Source: Archilochus colubris
Taxonomy: Eukaryota; Chordata; Aves; Apodiformes; Trochilidae
Assembly: GCA_023079485.1 (NCBI GenBank)
Contig: CM041115.1
Span: 28,944,826-29,008,825, forward strand
Reading direction: 5' to 3'
Length of the DNA: 64,000 nucleotides
The notes beneath the pieces are model-generated. The model ran no database searches. It was not told the DNA's origin and worked only from the letters and a program-made list of their open reading frames with translations. Positions 25,424 through 37,694 of the stretch are shown here, piece by piece; the first letter of the stretch is position 1; each line of letters starts with the position of its first letter. The translations under genes were made by a program, and so were the position numbers.

Positions 25424-25759
25424 TGTGAGGGACCAGCCCCACATGTGCATTCTGGGAAGTGCTGTAAATTCAACTCCCTGAACAGCTCATCCCTTAACTG
25501 TTTAATGAGAGATGAACAGTCAAAATTAAGCATTTCCTGGGCATCCCTGGCTTTGTGCTGTTCAGATCTCTTCTGGCACAAGCAAAGAGATCACCTAGTA
25601 GCCTCTCTTCCTATGCAGACAAGAAAGATGTCTGCTGTCCCAGCTGACTTTTTGATACACAGGGGTAACTTGCTGAATACTCCAATAAAATGTCAAGACT
25701 CAAACAGGTTACCTGCAGAGATACAGATTGGACCCTCTTGCTTTCTAAGTTCCTTCTCA
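25424..25759 (+). mobile_element. Probable short ERV LTR (336 bp)
   Basis: The segment starts TGTGAGGGACCAGCCCC and ends GTTCCTTCTCA. It is flanked by TAGAC (25419-25423) and TAGAG (25760-25764), a 5-bp direct repeat with one mismatch. An AATAAA poly(A) signal (CCAATAAAATG) lies about 75 bp before the end on the + strand, which fits LTR layout and gives the orientation. It interrupts the CR1 that ends at 25423. I do not see a matching second LTR. The sequence just after it could be a decayed primer-binding site, which would make it the 5' LTR of a deleted provirus instead of a solo LTR. Confidence 0.55.
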
Positions 25760-25973
25760 TAGAGGAGCCCAGGTGTGGATGGATCTAACCTTCTAAGGTT
25801 AGACATGGCCCTCCTAGCGAGGTCCATGAAAATGAAGAACCATCATGTATACTTTGATCACACTAAGATGATGCAACACTCCAGATCTGTATTTGACTGT
25901 AATATTTAATTAAAACTATGGAGGGAATAACTCATAAAAGCTGATACTTCGATTATTATAAATGTTCACAATT

Positions 25974-26526
25974 TGCAGAAAATTACTACAACTTGGACAG
26001 TTATAGAGAGGGGTAAGTATACTCAGCACTGGGTGCAGGAGGGGATAATTCCTCCAAAATCCATGTGCACTAATCTCACAATTAGGCTTTTGTTATATAC
26101 ACTGAAGTTTTACATATTCATTAGATTTTGCAATACGCCTATACACATGCATCACCTACTCCTGCTTCCAAGAGGTCATTTCCATAATCTCCTCCCTCCT
26201 GCAATTGCATATTGTCTCCTGATGGTGGTCGTGGGGATGAAGTAAAAATGAAGCAAAAGTCTTTCTCTGGGTAAACTTTTCACCTCTTCTTCTGTAGGCA
26301 TGTGAATTGCATCGCTTCAGTCTTCAGACAGGCCAACAATAGATTCTGTTTCTTATCTCAAGGTTGCTATAGCTATCAGTTTAGCACATATATTTCCCTT
26401 GTAAGGTGATGACTACCTAAACTATTTCTTAGCTTCTATTAAACAAGCATTCTGTGTTAGCTTCTATCAGGTCAATGTGACCCCTAGACAATTACTAGCA
26501 GGCATTTTATATTAACTCTTACATCA
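25974..26526 (-). mobile_element. ERV LTR (family B), antisense copy
   Basis: Read on the minus strand it starts TGATGTAAGAGTTAATATA (ending at + position 26526) and runs about 550 bp to TTTTCTGCA. It contains a TATA box (GTATATAACAAAAGCC on the minus strand, near 26085-26100). Nearly the whole length matches the + strand LTR at 27054-27616. The poly(A) signal seen in the sister copy is mutated here (GAGTATAC in place of AATAAA). No internal retroviral sequence is recognised beside it. The exact 3' end is uncertain because I found no clear target duplication. Confidence 0.8.
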
Positions 26527-27053
26527 TTCAAGAACCAATCAACTTGCAGGGTTAACATTTTTCAAAGAGATAGCTGAAAATGGTTAGGACACCTCATCCA
26601 ATCAAAACACTGCAAGCTTCTATGACTCCTATATGCAGTTTATATGGAATATGTAGAATTACCTGAAAATATTCTACAAAATGAACGAAGACTTAAAGAA
26701 GGAAACAGTAATGGTTAAGAACTGCTTCAAGGAGCTCTTAAGGGTATGCATGAGACAGTGCCACTTTTCTAGTTCATTGTTTTTGAAGTCTTATTTTCAA
26801 TAGGCAACAGTAGACTGAAGATGAAGAAGTGCTTGGGCTCTATGAACAAAAATAGCTTACCCCTGGCTGGGAAAAAAAAAGGAAGCATATAGCAGCAGCA
26901 GCAGCAATTTTTTAACCTTTGATACCTGCAGTTAGAAGAACTGAAACTAATCTGGTCTATTGTCTGTAAATCTGTCAGCTTGACATCTCCATATTATTCT
27001 TATTCTCAGTGATGAAGAGATCATTGCAACTCAGATCATCATAGTGGCCAGTG
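26527..27053. other. Spacer between two inverted LTRs
   Basis: About 530 bp between the opposed LTR copies. It holds a short GCA repeat (about 26889-26905) and an A run. I recognise no retroviral or other gene in it. Confidence 0.5.
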
Positions 27054-27616
27054 TGATGTAAGGGTTAATATATAATGCCTGCTAGTAACTGTCTAGGGAT
27101 CATATTGACCTAATAGAAGCTAACATAGAATGCCTGTTTAATAGAAACAAAGACATTGTTTGGGTAGTCATCACCTTACAAGGGAGATATATGTGCTAAA
27201 CTGATAGCTATAGTAACCCTGAGATAAGAAACAGAACCTGTTGTCGGCTTGGCTGAAGACTGAAGAAATGCTCATGCCTGGAGAAGAAGAGGTGAAAAGT
27301 TTACCCAGAGAAAGACCTTTGCTTCATTTTTACTTCATCCTCATGACCCCCACCAGGAGACACTATGCAAGCGCAGGAGGGAGGAGATTATAAAAATAAC
27401 CTCTTGGGACTACTTTTAATACGAAGCAGGAGTAGGTGATGCATAGGTATAGGTGTATTGTAAAATCTAATGAATATGCATAACTTCAGTGTATACAACA
27501 AAAGCCTAGGCATGGGTTTTGTGCGCAAGTTAGGAGGAGAGATCCCCCTTGCACTCGTTGCTGGAATAAAACATACCTGAATATAAATTAACAAATTGTA
27601 GAGTTGTCTTCCCTCA
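27054..27616 (+). mobile_element. ERV LTR (family B), sense copy
   Basis: Starts TGATGTAAGGGTTAATATA and runs through a purine-rich GAGGAGATTATAAAAATAAC stretch. A decayed TATA equivalent (GTATACAACAAAAGCC) follows near 27490, and an AATAAA poly(A) signal lies at 27565-27570. I place the end near CTTCCCTCA (27616). It is one of only two LTRs in the window pointing with the host gene. Its poly(A) signal could in principle act on the host pre-mRNA. The end is uncertain for lack of a target duplication. Confidence 0.8.
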
Positions 27617-28238
27617 AGTCAAGTACCAGCAAAAGGAGAGGGGCACATCTCCTTTTATTTATTATCTATCTATGAACCTCATTAAGTGCAGCAGATCTTT
27701 GAAACTAATTACAAGCTTGTACATGGACTGAAGACTAAAATACCACAGCTAACAAATGTAAAGATTCTTTTAAATATAGCAATGTGTTCTTACTCCTAAT
27801 GTAAATTAGCTACTTTTTGTTGAAAACAGTAGACATACTTGAGGATATTTGGTCTTTACTGCAGACCTTTTCACAAGAAAAGGAATGTTTTGAAATTGAC
27901 ATGACTGAATCACAGATTTAGTAAATACCTATTGGAGCATAGTTTCTGTGGCACCTTTTTTTATTTTTTAGTAAGTATTAGTCCTATAGATACAATGACA
28001 TGTCTCTTATTACAAGAGCCTCACTCCTTTTCATGAAATTTTGATCACAGATACTCAGTGAAGTCTAAATATATTAATGGCATCAAAGTTGGTCTTTTCT
28101 AAGCTTGCAGCTTCACCTGCATGGGAAAAATGAAAGCTAATACAATTTTAAGAGATTTCTGGTATTCTTATTTCTTCTATTTTATTCCCATAAGATTACA
28201 TTTCTATATCACAGTTTCCTACTTTTCTGTTCATTAGG
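27617..28238. other. Intronic gap
   Basis: AT-rich DNA with nothing recognisable, ending at the TTAGG target site of the next LTR. Confidence 0.5.
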
Positions 28239-28662
28239 TATCACAGATTTAGACAGTGGCTACACAGTGACAGATGCTCTCTTTTATGCCCACTGTCCCC
28301 CCAGGGCAAAGAAGGGAATAAAGGAAAGAGACTTTAAAGTTAAAAAAAAAAAAACCACAAAAAAACAAAAAAAAAAACAAACATGAGTTGATATAAGGTG
28401 ACCTGTCTTGGTAGATTCTTCTTCAGGGAGCAGCAGGAAGGCTTTGACCCAGATAGTACACCAGCCAGAAAAAACCCCCAAGGGCTTTTGTGGGAGCAGC
28501 TTTATACTGAGTACCGTGGGAAGGAAAACTGTGATTGGTCCATTTGCATCACCTGACCCATCCTCTCTTCCTGTAGGTGGGCTCAAGTGCTCCCCATTAT
28601 AACTACCACATCAACAAGTGCCTCGGGCAGTTTTTTTGTCCAGCTTCTCTAAAACCAGAACA
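28239..28662 (-). mobile_element. Solo ERV LTR (family A), 424 bp
   Basis: Flanked by an exact 5-bp duplication TTAGG (28234-28238 and 28663-28667). It begins TATCACAGATTTAGAC, a mutated TGTCACAG terminus, and ends AAAACCAGAACA. A minus-strand TATA box (CAGTATAAAGC) sits near 28500-28512. An A-rich run near 28340-28380 looks like local expansion. It is shorter than the 23303 copy but shares its ends and layout, so it is a member or relative of the same family. No internal retroviral genes adjoin it. Confidence 0.87.
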
Positions 28663-29035
28663 TTAGGTATTTATTTTTCCCTAACTGAGGAAGGTAAATT
28701 GGTAAAATTTTACTTGGTTTTGTTATTGCTTGCTGTAACAGCTGGGGCTTTATTTGTGTTAAAATGTTTATTACTTACTAGCCCTCCGTAGTTTCGAGTC
28801 TTTCACAGATCTGAGGAACTTAGTAGTTTTTTAGGGTGGTCAACTGTTAAAATATTTTTCCCTTCTTTGCTGCCTATCTCATGTTTTTCAAGTTGAATAG
28901 TTTATGAAGAGATTCATCACAATTCTGCAAACTGTAGAATTAAAAAAAAAAAAAAACAGGCTTGATCAGGTAAGTTGCTGGACTTGAACAAGGTAGACCA
29001 GCTAACTCACTCCATATCAACAAGCAGAAACAAGA
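28663..29035. other. Intronic gap
   Basis: AT-rich DNA with an A run at about 28940-28956. No feature is recognised. Confidence 0.45.
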
Positions 29036-29560
29036 GTGAAGGGTGATAGTGGCGGGAGACCCTTTTCAAGAGTTACGGAGGCGTCCATTTGCCAATGTGA
29101 CCCACTCTTTAGAGTCATCTGTTGTTAACCAGGGGCTTTCATGAGGGATATCACTGAAAGACCACCTAAACTTGTATGTCCTACCAGCTATTGTCTACTC
29201 CAGCTGTTTCACTTGGGCTCCAGTGGCACAGCCATGAAAAATCTGAAGATTGCAAAGGATTACAGATCCATGGGAGCAGTGGTGGGAGCAGCGGTGAAGA
29301 ATTCAGGATTGAAGTTTGTCTTTTCATCAGTCCTCCTATTCAAAGGGAAGGGGTCTGAAGGGTAAAGTTGCATTGGGAGAATGAATAAATAGTTAAGGAA
29401 GTGGTGCCACAGCCAGAGATTTGGCTTCCTACACCATGGGACTCTCTTCAAGAAACTTGGTCTCCTAGGGGCTGATAGGTCTCATCTTACAGAAAAAAAA
29501 AAACAGAGCTTCTGTGGAAATAGTCTTGCCAATCTTAAAGAGGGCTTTAAGCAAGAGTTC
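29036..29560 (+). pseudogene. CR1 ORF1 (SGNH/GDSL esterase) remnant
   Basis: Sense-strand remnant of the CR1 ORF1 esterase. The catalytic-serine box is degenerate (GDSGG at about 29046). After a VTEASICQCDPLF segment and a stop, a readable frame at 29141-29365 gives MRDITERPPKLVCP, LLQLFHLGSSGTA and FVFSSVLLFKGKG. These align with the RDVTERLP, HVGSNDTA and VVFSS boxes of the family; the Asn-Asp pair of the GSND block has been replaced. Further on, FGFLHHGTLFKKLGLLGAD and NSLANL match the end of the domain, in another frame. It is directly followed by RT sequence with no endonuclease between. It is either the 5' end of an internally deleted element or an older copy into which the next CR1 was inserted. 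Confidence 0.82.
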
Positions 29561-29639
29561 GTGGGTGAGGTGATCTTCAGTCCATCCCACTGCCACCACT
29601 TGGAGGCCAGTGCCAGTAACAGTTGTTCTGGGCTTTTAA
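29561..29639 (+). other. Junction between ORF1 remnant and RT-bearing CR1
   Basis: About 80-100 bp that match neither ORF1 nor the RT convincingly. The whole CR1 endonuclease domain, normally about 1 kb or more, is absent at this point. Confidence 0.5.
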
Positions 29640-31092
29640 AGGGTTCACAGGCCAGCAGGAGAACACCTGAAATAAAGGTGTTGGCGAATGTCACGCCAAT
29701 CCACAAAAAGGGCTGGAAAGGACCTAGGATACTACAGGCCCGTCAGCCTGACCTCAGTGCCTGGCAGGGTCATGGAACAGATCATCCTCAGTGCAATCAC
29801 ACAGCACCTGCAGGATGGGCAAGGGATCAGACCCAGCCAGCACGGGTTTAGGAAGGGCAGGTCATGCCTGACCAACCTGATCTCCTTTTATGATCAGGTG
29901 ACCCGACTGGTGGATGAGGGGAAGGCTGTGGATGTGGTCTACCTGGACTTCAGCAAGGCCTTTGACACCATCTCCCACAGCATCCTCCTGAAAAAACTAT
30001 CAGCCCGTGGCTTGGACAGGAGCACCCTGTGCTGGGTTAAGAACTGGCTGGAGGGCCAGGCCCAGAGAGTGGTGCTGAACGGGGCTGCATCCAGTTGGCA
30101 GCCGGTCACTAGTGGTGTCCCCCAGGGATCAGTGTTGGGCCCGGTTCTGTTCAATATCTTCATTGATGATCTAGATGAGGGGATTGAGTCCATCATCAGC
30201 AAATTCGCAGACGACACTAAGCTGGGGGGAAGTGTCGATCAACTGGAAGGCAGGAGGGCTCTGCAGAGGGACCTGGACAGACTGGAGAGTTGGGCTGATT
30301 CCAATGGGATGAGGTTTAACACGGCCAAGTGCCGGGTCCTGCACTTTGGCCACAACAACCCCATGCAGCGCTACAGGCTGGGGACAGAGTGGCTGGAGAG
30401 CAGCCAGGCAGAAAGGGACCTGGGAGTCTGGATTGACAGGAAGCTGAACATGAGCCAGCAGTGTGCCCAGGTGGCCAAGAAAGCCAATGGCATCCTGGCC
30501 TGTATCCGGAACAGCGTCACCAGCAGGTCCAAGGAAGTGATTCTGCCCCTGTACTCAGCACTGGTGAGGCCATACCTCGAGTACTGTGTCCAGTTCTGGG
30601 CCCCCCAGTTCAGGAAGGATATCGCGGTCCTGGAGCAGGTCCAAAGGAGGGCAACCAGGCTGGTGAAGGGACTCGAGCACAGACCCTATGAGGAGAGGCT
30701 GAGAGAGCTGGGGCTGTTCAGCCTGGAGAAGAGGAGGCTCAGGGGAGACCTCATTGCTGTCTACAACTACCTGAAAGGAGGTTGTAACTGGGTGGATGTT
30801 GGTCTCTTTTGCCAGACGACTTTCAACAAGACAAGAGGGCATGGTCTTAAGTTGTGCCAGGGGAAATTTAGGTTAGATATTGGAAAGAATTTCTTTATGG
30901 AGAGAGTGATCCGGCATTGGAATGGGCTGCCCAGGGAAGTAGTGGATTCTCCGTCCCTGGAGCTATTTAAAAAGAGACTGGATGTGGCACTCAGTGCCAT
31001 AGTCTAGCAACTGCAACGGTGGTAAAAGGGTTGGACTTGATGATCTCTGAGGTCCCTTCCAACCCAGCCAATTTTATGATTCTATGATTCTA
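29640..31092 (+). mobile_element. CR1 LINE, youngest-looking copy, 5' truncated
   Basis: Sense CR1 from the start of the reverse transcriptase through the ORF2 stop at 31005-31007, an 85-bp 3' UTR (GATGATCTCTGAGGTCCC) and the tail ATTTTATGATTCTATGATTC. At 29670-29715 the RT start [10 protein letters not shown] is in a different frame from the rest, so there is one frameshift near 29715-29730. After that the frame is open to the natural stop. The 163-bp fragment at 7720 belongs to the same subfamily. The element lacks ORF1 and endonuclease of its own and cannot move autonomously. Confidence 0.95.
29688..31007 (+). pseudogene. CR1 ORF2 partial: reverse transcriptase, 439 codons open
   Basis: The frame from 29688 to the TAG at 31005 is open for 439 codons. 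It contains the main RT blocks: [12 protein letters not shown] (residues 15-26), [14 protein letters not shown] (51-64), motif [10 protein letters not shown] (85-93) with catalytic Asp87, motif [12 protein letters not shown] (142-152), and the active-site FADD box (173-176). The C-terminal region follows, with [48 protein letters not shown] and the final [14 protein letters not shown]...KKRLD. The ATG at 29688 is not a natural start; the real ORF2 begins far upstream with the endonuclease, which is missing. Base use is GC-rich relative to the surrounding intron, as in other CR1 ORF2 regions. I call it a pseudogene because it is truncated and has one upstream frameshift, even though the catalytic core looks intact. 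Confidence 0.93.
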
Positions 31093-32929
31093 AAGGAAAA
31101 CAGAATTCCAGGGGTTGAGGCATCTTCCATGCCAAACTTAAAAATGCCAGACTTAAAAGCTTCTATGCAAATGCATGCAGCATGGGAAATAAGCAGGAGT
31201 TACAAACATGCTCATGTCTGCAGGGCTATCATGTTATGGTCTTGAGGTTAATAGGTGGAATCATTTTCATTTTAACAAAAGGTGAAATCGTAGTATGTTA
31301 ATTTGTGTATGCTCTTTTACTAGGATATTTTAGTTTTAATTAATGTATGTCTTGAACAAAGTGAATGTCTCAGTGCATTACGTGCACTATTTAGATAATT
31401 ATGACTAGAATCCTTATTGCTTGTAAACTTGTAATAACCAAGCACTGAACTCTGACATTCATTTATACAGAGTATATTTGCACTCAAATTAAAATGCATG
31501 AAAATCCTTAAATATTGTGTATATTTATAAACCAAGGCGAAAACTTAGATGACTAACATCAACCTGGCTGCTATAGGCATAATTTGTACATTCAACATTG
31601 GCATTCTATTCTTATAAAATGCCTAAGCTGCTTTATAAATTTTATTAAATTTGCACTTGATTTATGGTGTATGGAGAGGAATGCCTTATATAACCTGAAT
31701 AACTTCTTTGTTTTGTGGATGAAGCATGTAATATATATTTGTTTATATATCCTTTCCCCTGTTCTCACCTTCTTGCTTTTTTTTTTGTTTGTTTTAAGTT
31801 TCACTTCAGCTTTTAGCTTTTCACCTCTTATTCCCAGAGGCCTTTCTTTCCTAATGAATATTGCTCATCTCAGAGTTTTTAAACTGTTACATCGTATGTC
31901 AGTTTACTGCATCAGCCATTCCTATCATTTCACTAATATTCCTCATTCTTTTCATTGTATAGTTGCAGTGTGATGACTCTGTAGGCCTGAACTTGATTTT
32001 GTTTGCCAAAATGTCTTTGTTAGAATGACACAGTTAAATATATGATTTTCCTTCACAAAGCCTTATTTGATGCTAGATTTTTGTTTATATTACAGAAATT
32101 TATTTGTTTGCATTTTCATATCCTTAGCTATTGAATAAAAAAATAGTTTTATCACAAAAATCTAATAAAAGTTGTGATACATTTCTTTCAATTAAAATTC
32201 TTTCTTTTAAAACTCATATTAGAATAGACTTATTTAATTATTTACTTAGCCTGGCAGAACTACAAGTAATATCCCTAGAAATCTCTAGCTCATCTTCAGC
32301 AGTGAGATCTCTTCTCTACAGAGGAAGAGCGTCCAAGAAAAATGGCAAGGTGACCAGTAGTATGTGGAAAGCACAGAATTCAGACAGTGCTTCATTGTAG
32401 AGTACATCTTCCACTGTAAGTGAAACAATATAGAGTTGTTGTGGTGGGCAGATTATATTTTCATTGCTTTTACTACATTTTAGAGAAAAGTCGATACTGG
32501 CCATCTGGTTTCTGCCAATTTGTACAAAATATTTTGAGTTTAATTCTTACTAGATTTTGAGTTAGATTGCACAGTGAAAGCTGCAGCAAGAACGTGTTAA
32601 AAGCAGCATGCGCGAAACAATAAGAAATATGTTGAAATGAAGAGATTTTCATGAGACAACGAATATGTAGCAGCTATTGTAAAATATATATGTAATTATT
32701 CACAGTATTCAGATACCTGGCTCATTTCTCCTTAATCACTGTTGTGTAATGGCAAAAAAAGATTCTTGCACTGTTGGATTTTGCATTACCTCTTGTATAT
32801 TTTAAACTTTTTATGAGCCTTTCTAGTATAAGTTGAGATGTACATAAATTATTACAAGATAAATACTAAATAGGTACTCAATGAGTTCTTCTGGGAATAT
32901 TTCAAGCATATCAGGAGCACAATACCTCT
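31093..32929. other. Intronic AT-rich DNA
   Basis: About 1.8 kb with no recognisable gene or repeat. Open frames on both strands are short and overlap, as expected by chance. Confidence 0.5.
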
Positions 32930-33611
32930 CTTGCCCATGGCAAGCTGTGGAATGACATGCCAAGGTCAGAGAGGTCAATGAGGACCCTCAGTCTGTTACT
33001 CTGAGTTGTGTCGGTTACAGTGGAGCACAGTTGGATTCTTACAAAGATGAGGCAGGGGATTCTGAGTTAATTGGAACCAACGGTGAAATTCCTTAAAGGA
33101 ATTAATTGGTGTTCCTCTGAGAAGATGAGATGACTAATAACCCAGCTGAAGTTCTTCTTCACCAGTACATGGTGCATGGGCAACAAACTAGAGGAGTTAG
33201 AAACCACTGAACCACTAGATGCTACGAGCTAGTAACCATTACTGAAACTCCATGACTGGAATGCACCTATTGATAACTACAGGCTGTTCAGAAGGGATGT
33301 ATGAGGAAGAAGGGGTGCAGGTATTGCCTTTTACATCAAGAAATGGACAGAGGGTGAAGATCTGTCTCTCAAGAACATCCATGGGCAGGCTGAAAGCTTA
33401 CAAGTATTAATTAGAGACCAAAGCAAAAAAATGAACTCTGTAGTTGGTGTCATTCAGTCAAAGGGAACCTAATGATGAAGCCTTCTTACTCCAGACACAG
33501 GAGGCATTGTGTTCATAGGCTCTTGTCCTGTTGGGGAACCTCAACCACTCTGGAACTTTCTAACACAATGAGCTGTATGCATTCCAAGAGACTCCTGGGG
33601 TGCACTGAGTA
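32930..33611 (+). mobile_element. CR1 LINE endonuclease-region fragment, sense
   Basis: Sense CR1 remnant. At about 33255-33460 frames give DNYRLFRRDV, GRRGAGIAFYIKK and ESLQVLIRDQSK, from the ORF2 endonuclease, with stops between. The upstream part (32930-33180) has degenerate ORF1/ORF2-junction wording and is less certain. It is cut off where an antisense CR1 segment begins at about 33612. Confidence 0.72.
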
Positions 33612-34290
33612 TGTCACCATTCTCACAGTCAATAATTTCTTCTAAAAATCTAACATAAATCTCCCTTGTAGTTCAAAGCCATTTCCTCTTGTCCTATCAT
33701 TACATGCCCATGTGAAAAGCCCCTTCCCATATTTTCTGTAGGCTCTTTCAGGTACCGGAAGGCTGCTCTAAGGTCTTCCCAGAGCCTTCTCTTCTCCAGG
33801 CTGTAACAACCCCAACTCTCTCATCCTGTCTTAGAAGAGGTGCTCAGGTCCTCTAATCATCTTCATGGATTTCAACTGGACTTCCTCCAATAGCTTGTGT
33901 CCTTCTTATGTTAGGGTGCTCCAGAACTGAATACATTACTCCAGGTGGGGGTCTCATGAGAGTGGAGTAGAGGGGCAGAATCACCTCCCTTGTCCTGAAG
34001 GTGTCTTGGTCGTGTTCTTTCTGTAGCCCAGGATACAGTTTACTTTCTTGCCTATAAGAGCACATATTCATCTCATGCACAGCTTTTCGTCCATCAGTAC
34101 CTCCAAGTAATGTAACAAAATGCTGGGGATCACCTCAACCCAAGTGGAGGACTTTGCATTTGCCATTATTGAACTTCATGAAGTTCACATGTGCACACTT
34201 ATTGAGCTTGTCCAGGTCCTTCTGGATGGCATTCTGTTTTTCAGACATGTGAACACAGCTTGAGACATCTTCAAACTTGCTGAGGGTGCA
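33612..34290 (-). mobile_element. CR1 LINE ORF2 C-terminal fragment, antisense
   Basis: On the minus strand this runs from the RT FADD-box region (near 34275) through the C-terminus to the near-3' GAAGAAATTATTGACTGTGAG at 33612. The frame at 34080-33853 retains [16 protein letters not shown]. Frames are broken. It has CR1 segments of opposite orientation on both sides. Confidence 0.87.
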
Positions 34291-34630
34291 AGGGACATAA
34301 TGATGTAGGGAGGACTAATGGTTTTAAACTAAAAGAGGGCAGATTCTGGCTCAATATAAGCAAGGTAAGGAAGAGGTTGTATTTTTTTTGTTTTTGGATT
34401 GGATTGGTTTGGTTTGGTTTTGGTTTTGGTTTTTTACAACGAGGGTTCTGAAATAGTGGAACAGGTAGCCCAGAAACATGGTAGATATCTCATCTCTGAA
34501 AATGTTCAAGGTCAGGTTGGATGGGACTTTGAGAAAGCTGAAGAATTCGCTGCTTACTGTGGAGGAAGTGGGTTAGAAAACTCTCAAAGATCCTTTCCAA
34601 CCTAAAAAAAAATGTGGTTCTATGATTCTA
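34291..34630 (+). mobile_element. CR1 LINE 3' end with T/G-rich insertion
   Basis: Sense CR1 3' end. It starts at GGACTAATGGTTTTAAACTA, passes GGTAGCCCAGAAACATGG, and ends at ATGTGGTTCTATGATTCTA (34612-34630). A T/G-rich simple repeat of about 55 bp (34380-34436) interrupts the place where other copies read directly from TTCTTCAC into the following bases. It may belong with the sense fragment at 32930 as one rearranged copy. Confidence 0.88.
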
Positions 34631-36723
<2,093 letters not shown>

Positions 36724-36773
36724 TGACATTATTTTTTTACAAGGGTTTTTCTTTTAAGCATTTTTGTACCTGT

Positions 36774-37694
36774 TGTTACGGTCCAATTTATTTTTTGTTT
36801 TGGATCCGCAAGACAAAGTCCAACCATAGAAGGGTCGGGTGCAAGCAGACTTTTTTTGACACAAGCAAGATGATAGAGCCAGGGAAAAGAGGGAGAGAGG
36901 AAAAGATACAAGAGAGTGATAAAAACAAGAGAAATGGGAGAGAAAAGGGTAAGAAAGTGGGAAGAAAGAATGAGAAAGAGTGAGAGAGAGAGAGTCACCA
37001 CCAGGGGTCCAGCTATGCAGCGAGTTTCTTCAAGATGTTGTGCTGATCCTGGACAGGGTAAGATGTGGTCGGTCAAGAGACGACAAAAACAGCCACAGCA
37101 TGGACAGCCAAATATACTCCTGAGTTCCTTTTGTTCCAAAGGGGCATCTGTCAGTTAGCTGCCACAGAAGCCAGGGTCATTGGCATCAGAGCCATTGCAG
37201 ACAGGCTGCCTGGAGGGGAGCTTCACAGAAAGGTGCAGCCCCCCACCCACTCATCAGTTCTTATCTCCTTCCAGGGCTTACCCCTCTTCTGCTTTGGCCC
37301 AGGCCAGGTCCATTAACGTCAGAGCCATTGAAAACAGGTTTGCCTGGAGGAGGGCCTCCCAGCACACAAGTCTTACCTCTTTCCAGGCATCACTCCTCAC
37401 TCCCTTCCAACCCCTTTAGCCAGCCCCCATCAGCATCAGTATGATCAAGGTGGATTCCTCCACCCTGGCCAGGGTAATCGTGCCTGTAGGGATGTCACAG
37501 CATTGCAGGCTGGCCCTCAGAAAAGGTGGAATAGTCTGCACCCATCTGTTAGTTCGTAGTTCTTATCTCTTTCCAGGTGTCACCCCCTGCTCAGCTCTGG
37601 CCAGGAAGGTGGCTTCCTCTACCCAAGCCAGGGCTATTTACTTTAAAATTGTTCCTTTGAGAAAATTTCAAATCAGTGAGATCAGACTCTCACA
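36774..37694 (-). mobile_element. Solo ERV LTR (family C), 921 bp, next to the exon
   Basis: Bounded by TGTTACGGTCC at 36774 and GACTCTCACA ending at 37694, a TGT...ACA pair. It is flanked by an exact 5-bp target duplication CCTGT (36769-36773 and 37695-37699). On the minus strand an AATAAA-type signal lies close to the 3' end (near 36785-36795) and a TATA-like GAGTATATT near 37110, so it points antisense to the host gene. A purine-rich zone spans about 36880-36995. The U3 half (about 37170-37600) contains imperfect tandem modules; TCAGAGCCATTG occurs at 37186 and again at 37319. A second family member lies at 49152. There are no internal viral genes. Confidence 0.92.

Noticed and set aside
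25973..27594. Two similar open frames on opposite strands sharing LLLYTLK and MHHLLLL
   Set aside because: The similarity comes from the inverted LTR pair, read antisense to each LTR; not paralogous genes.
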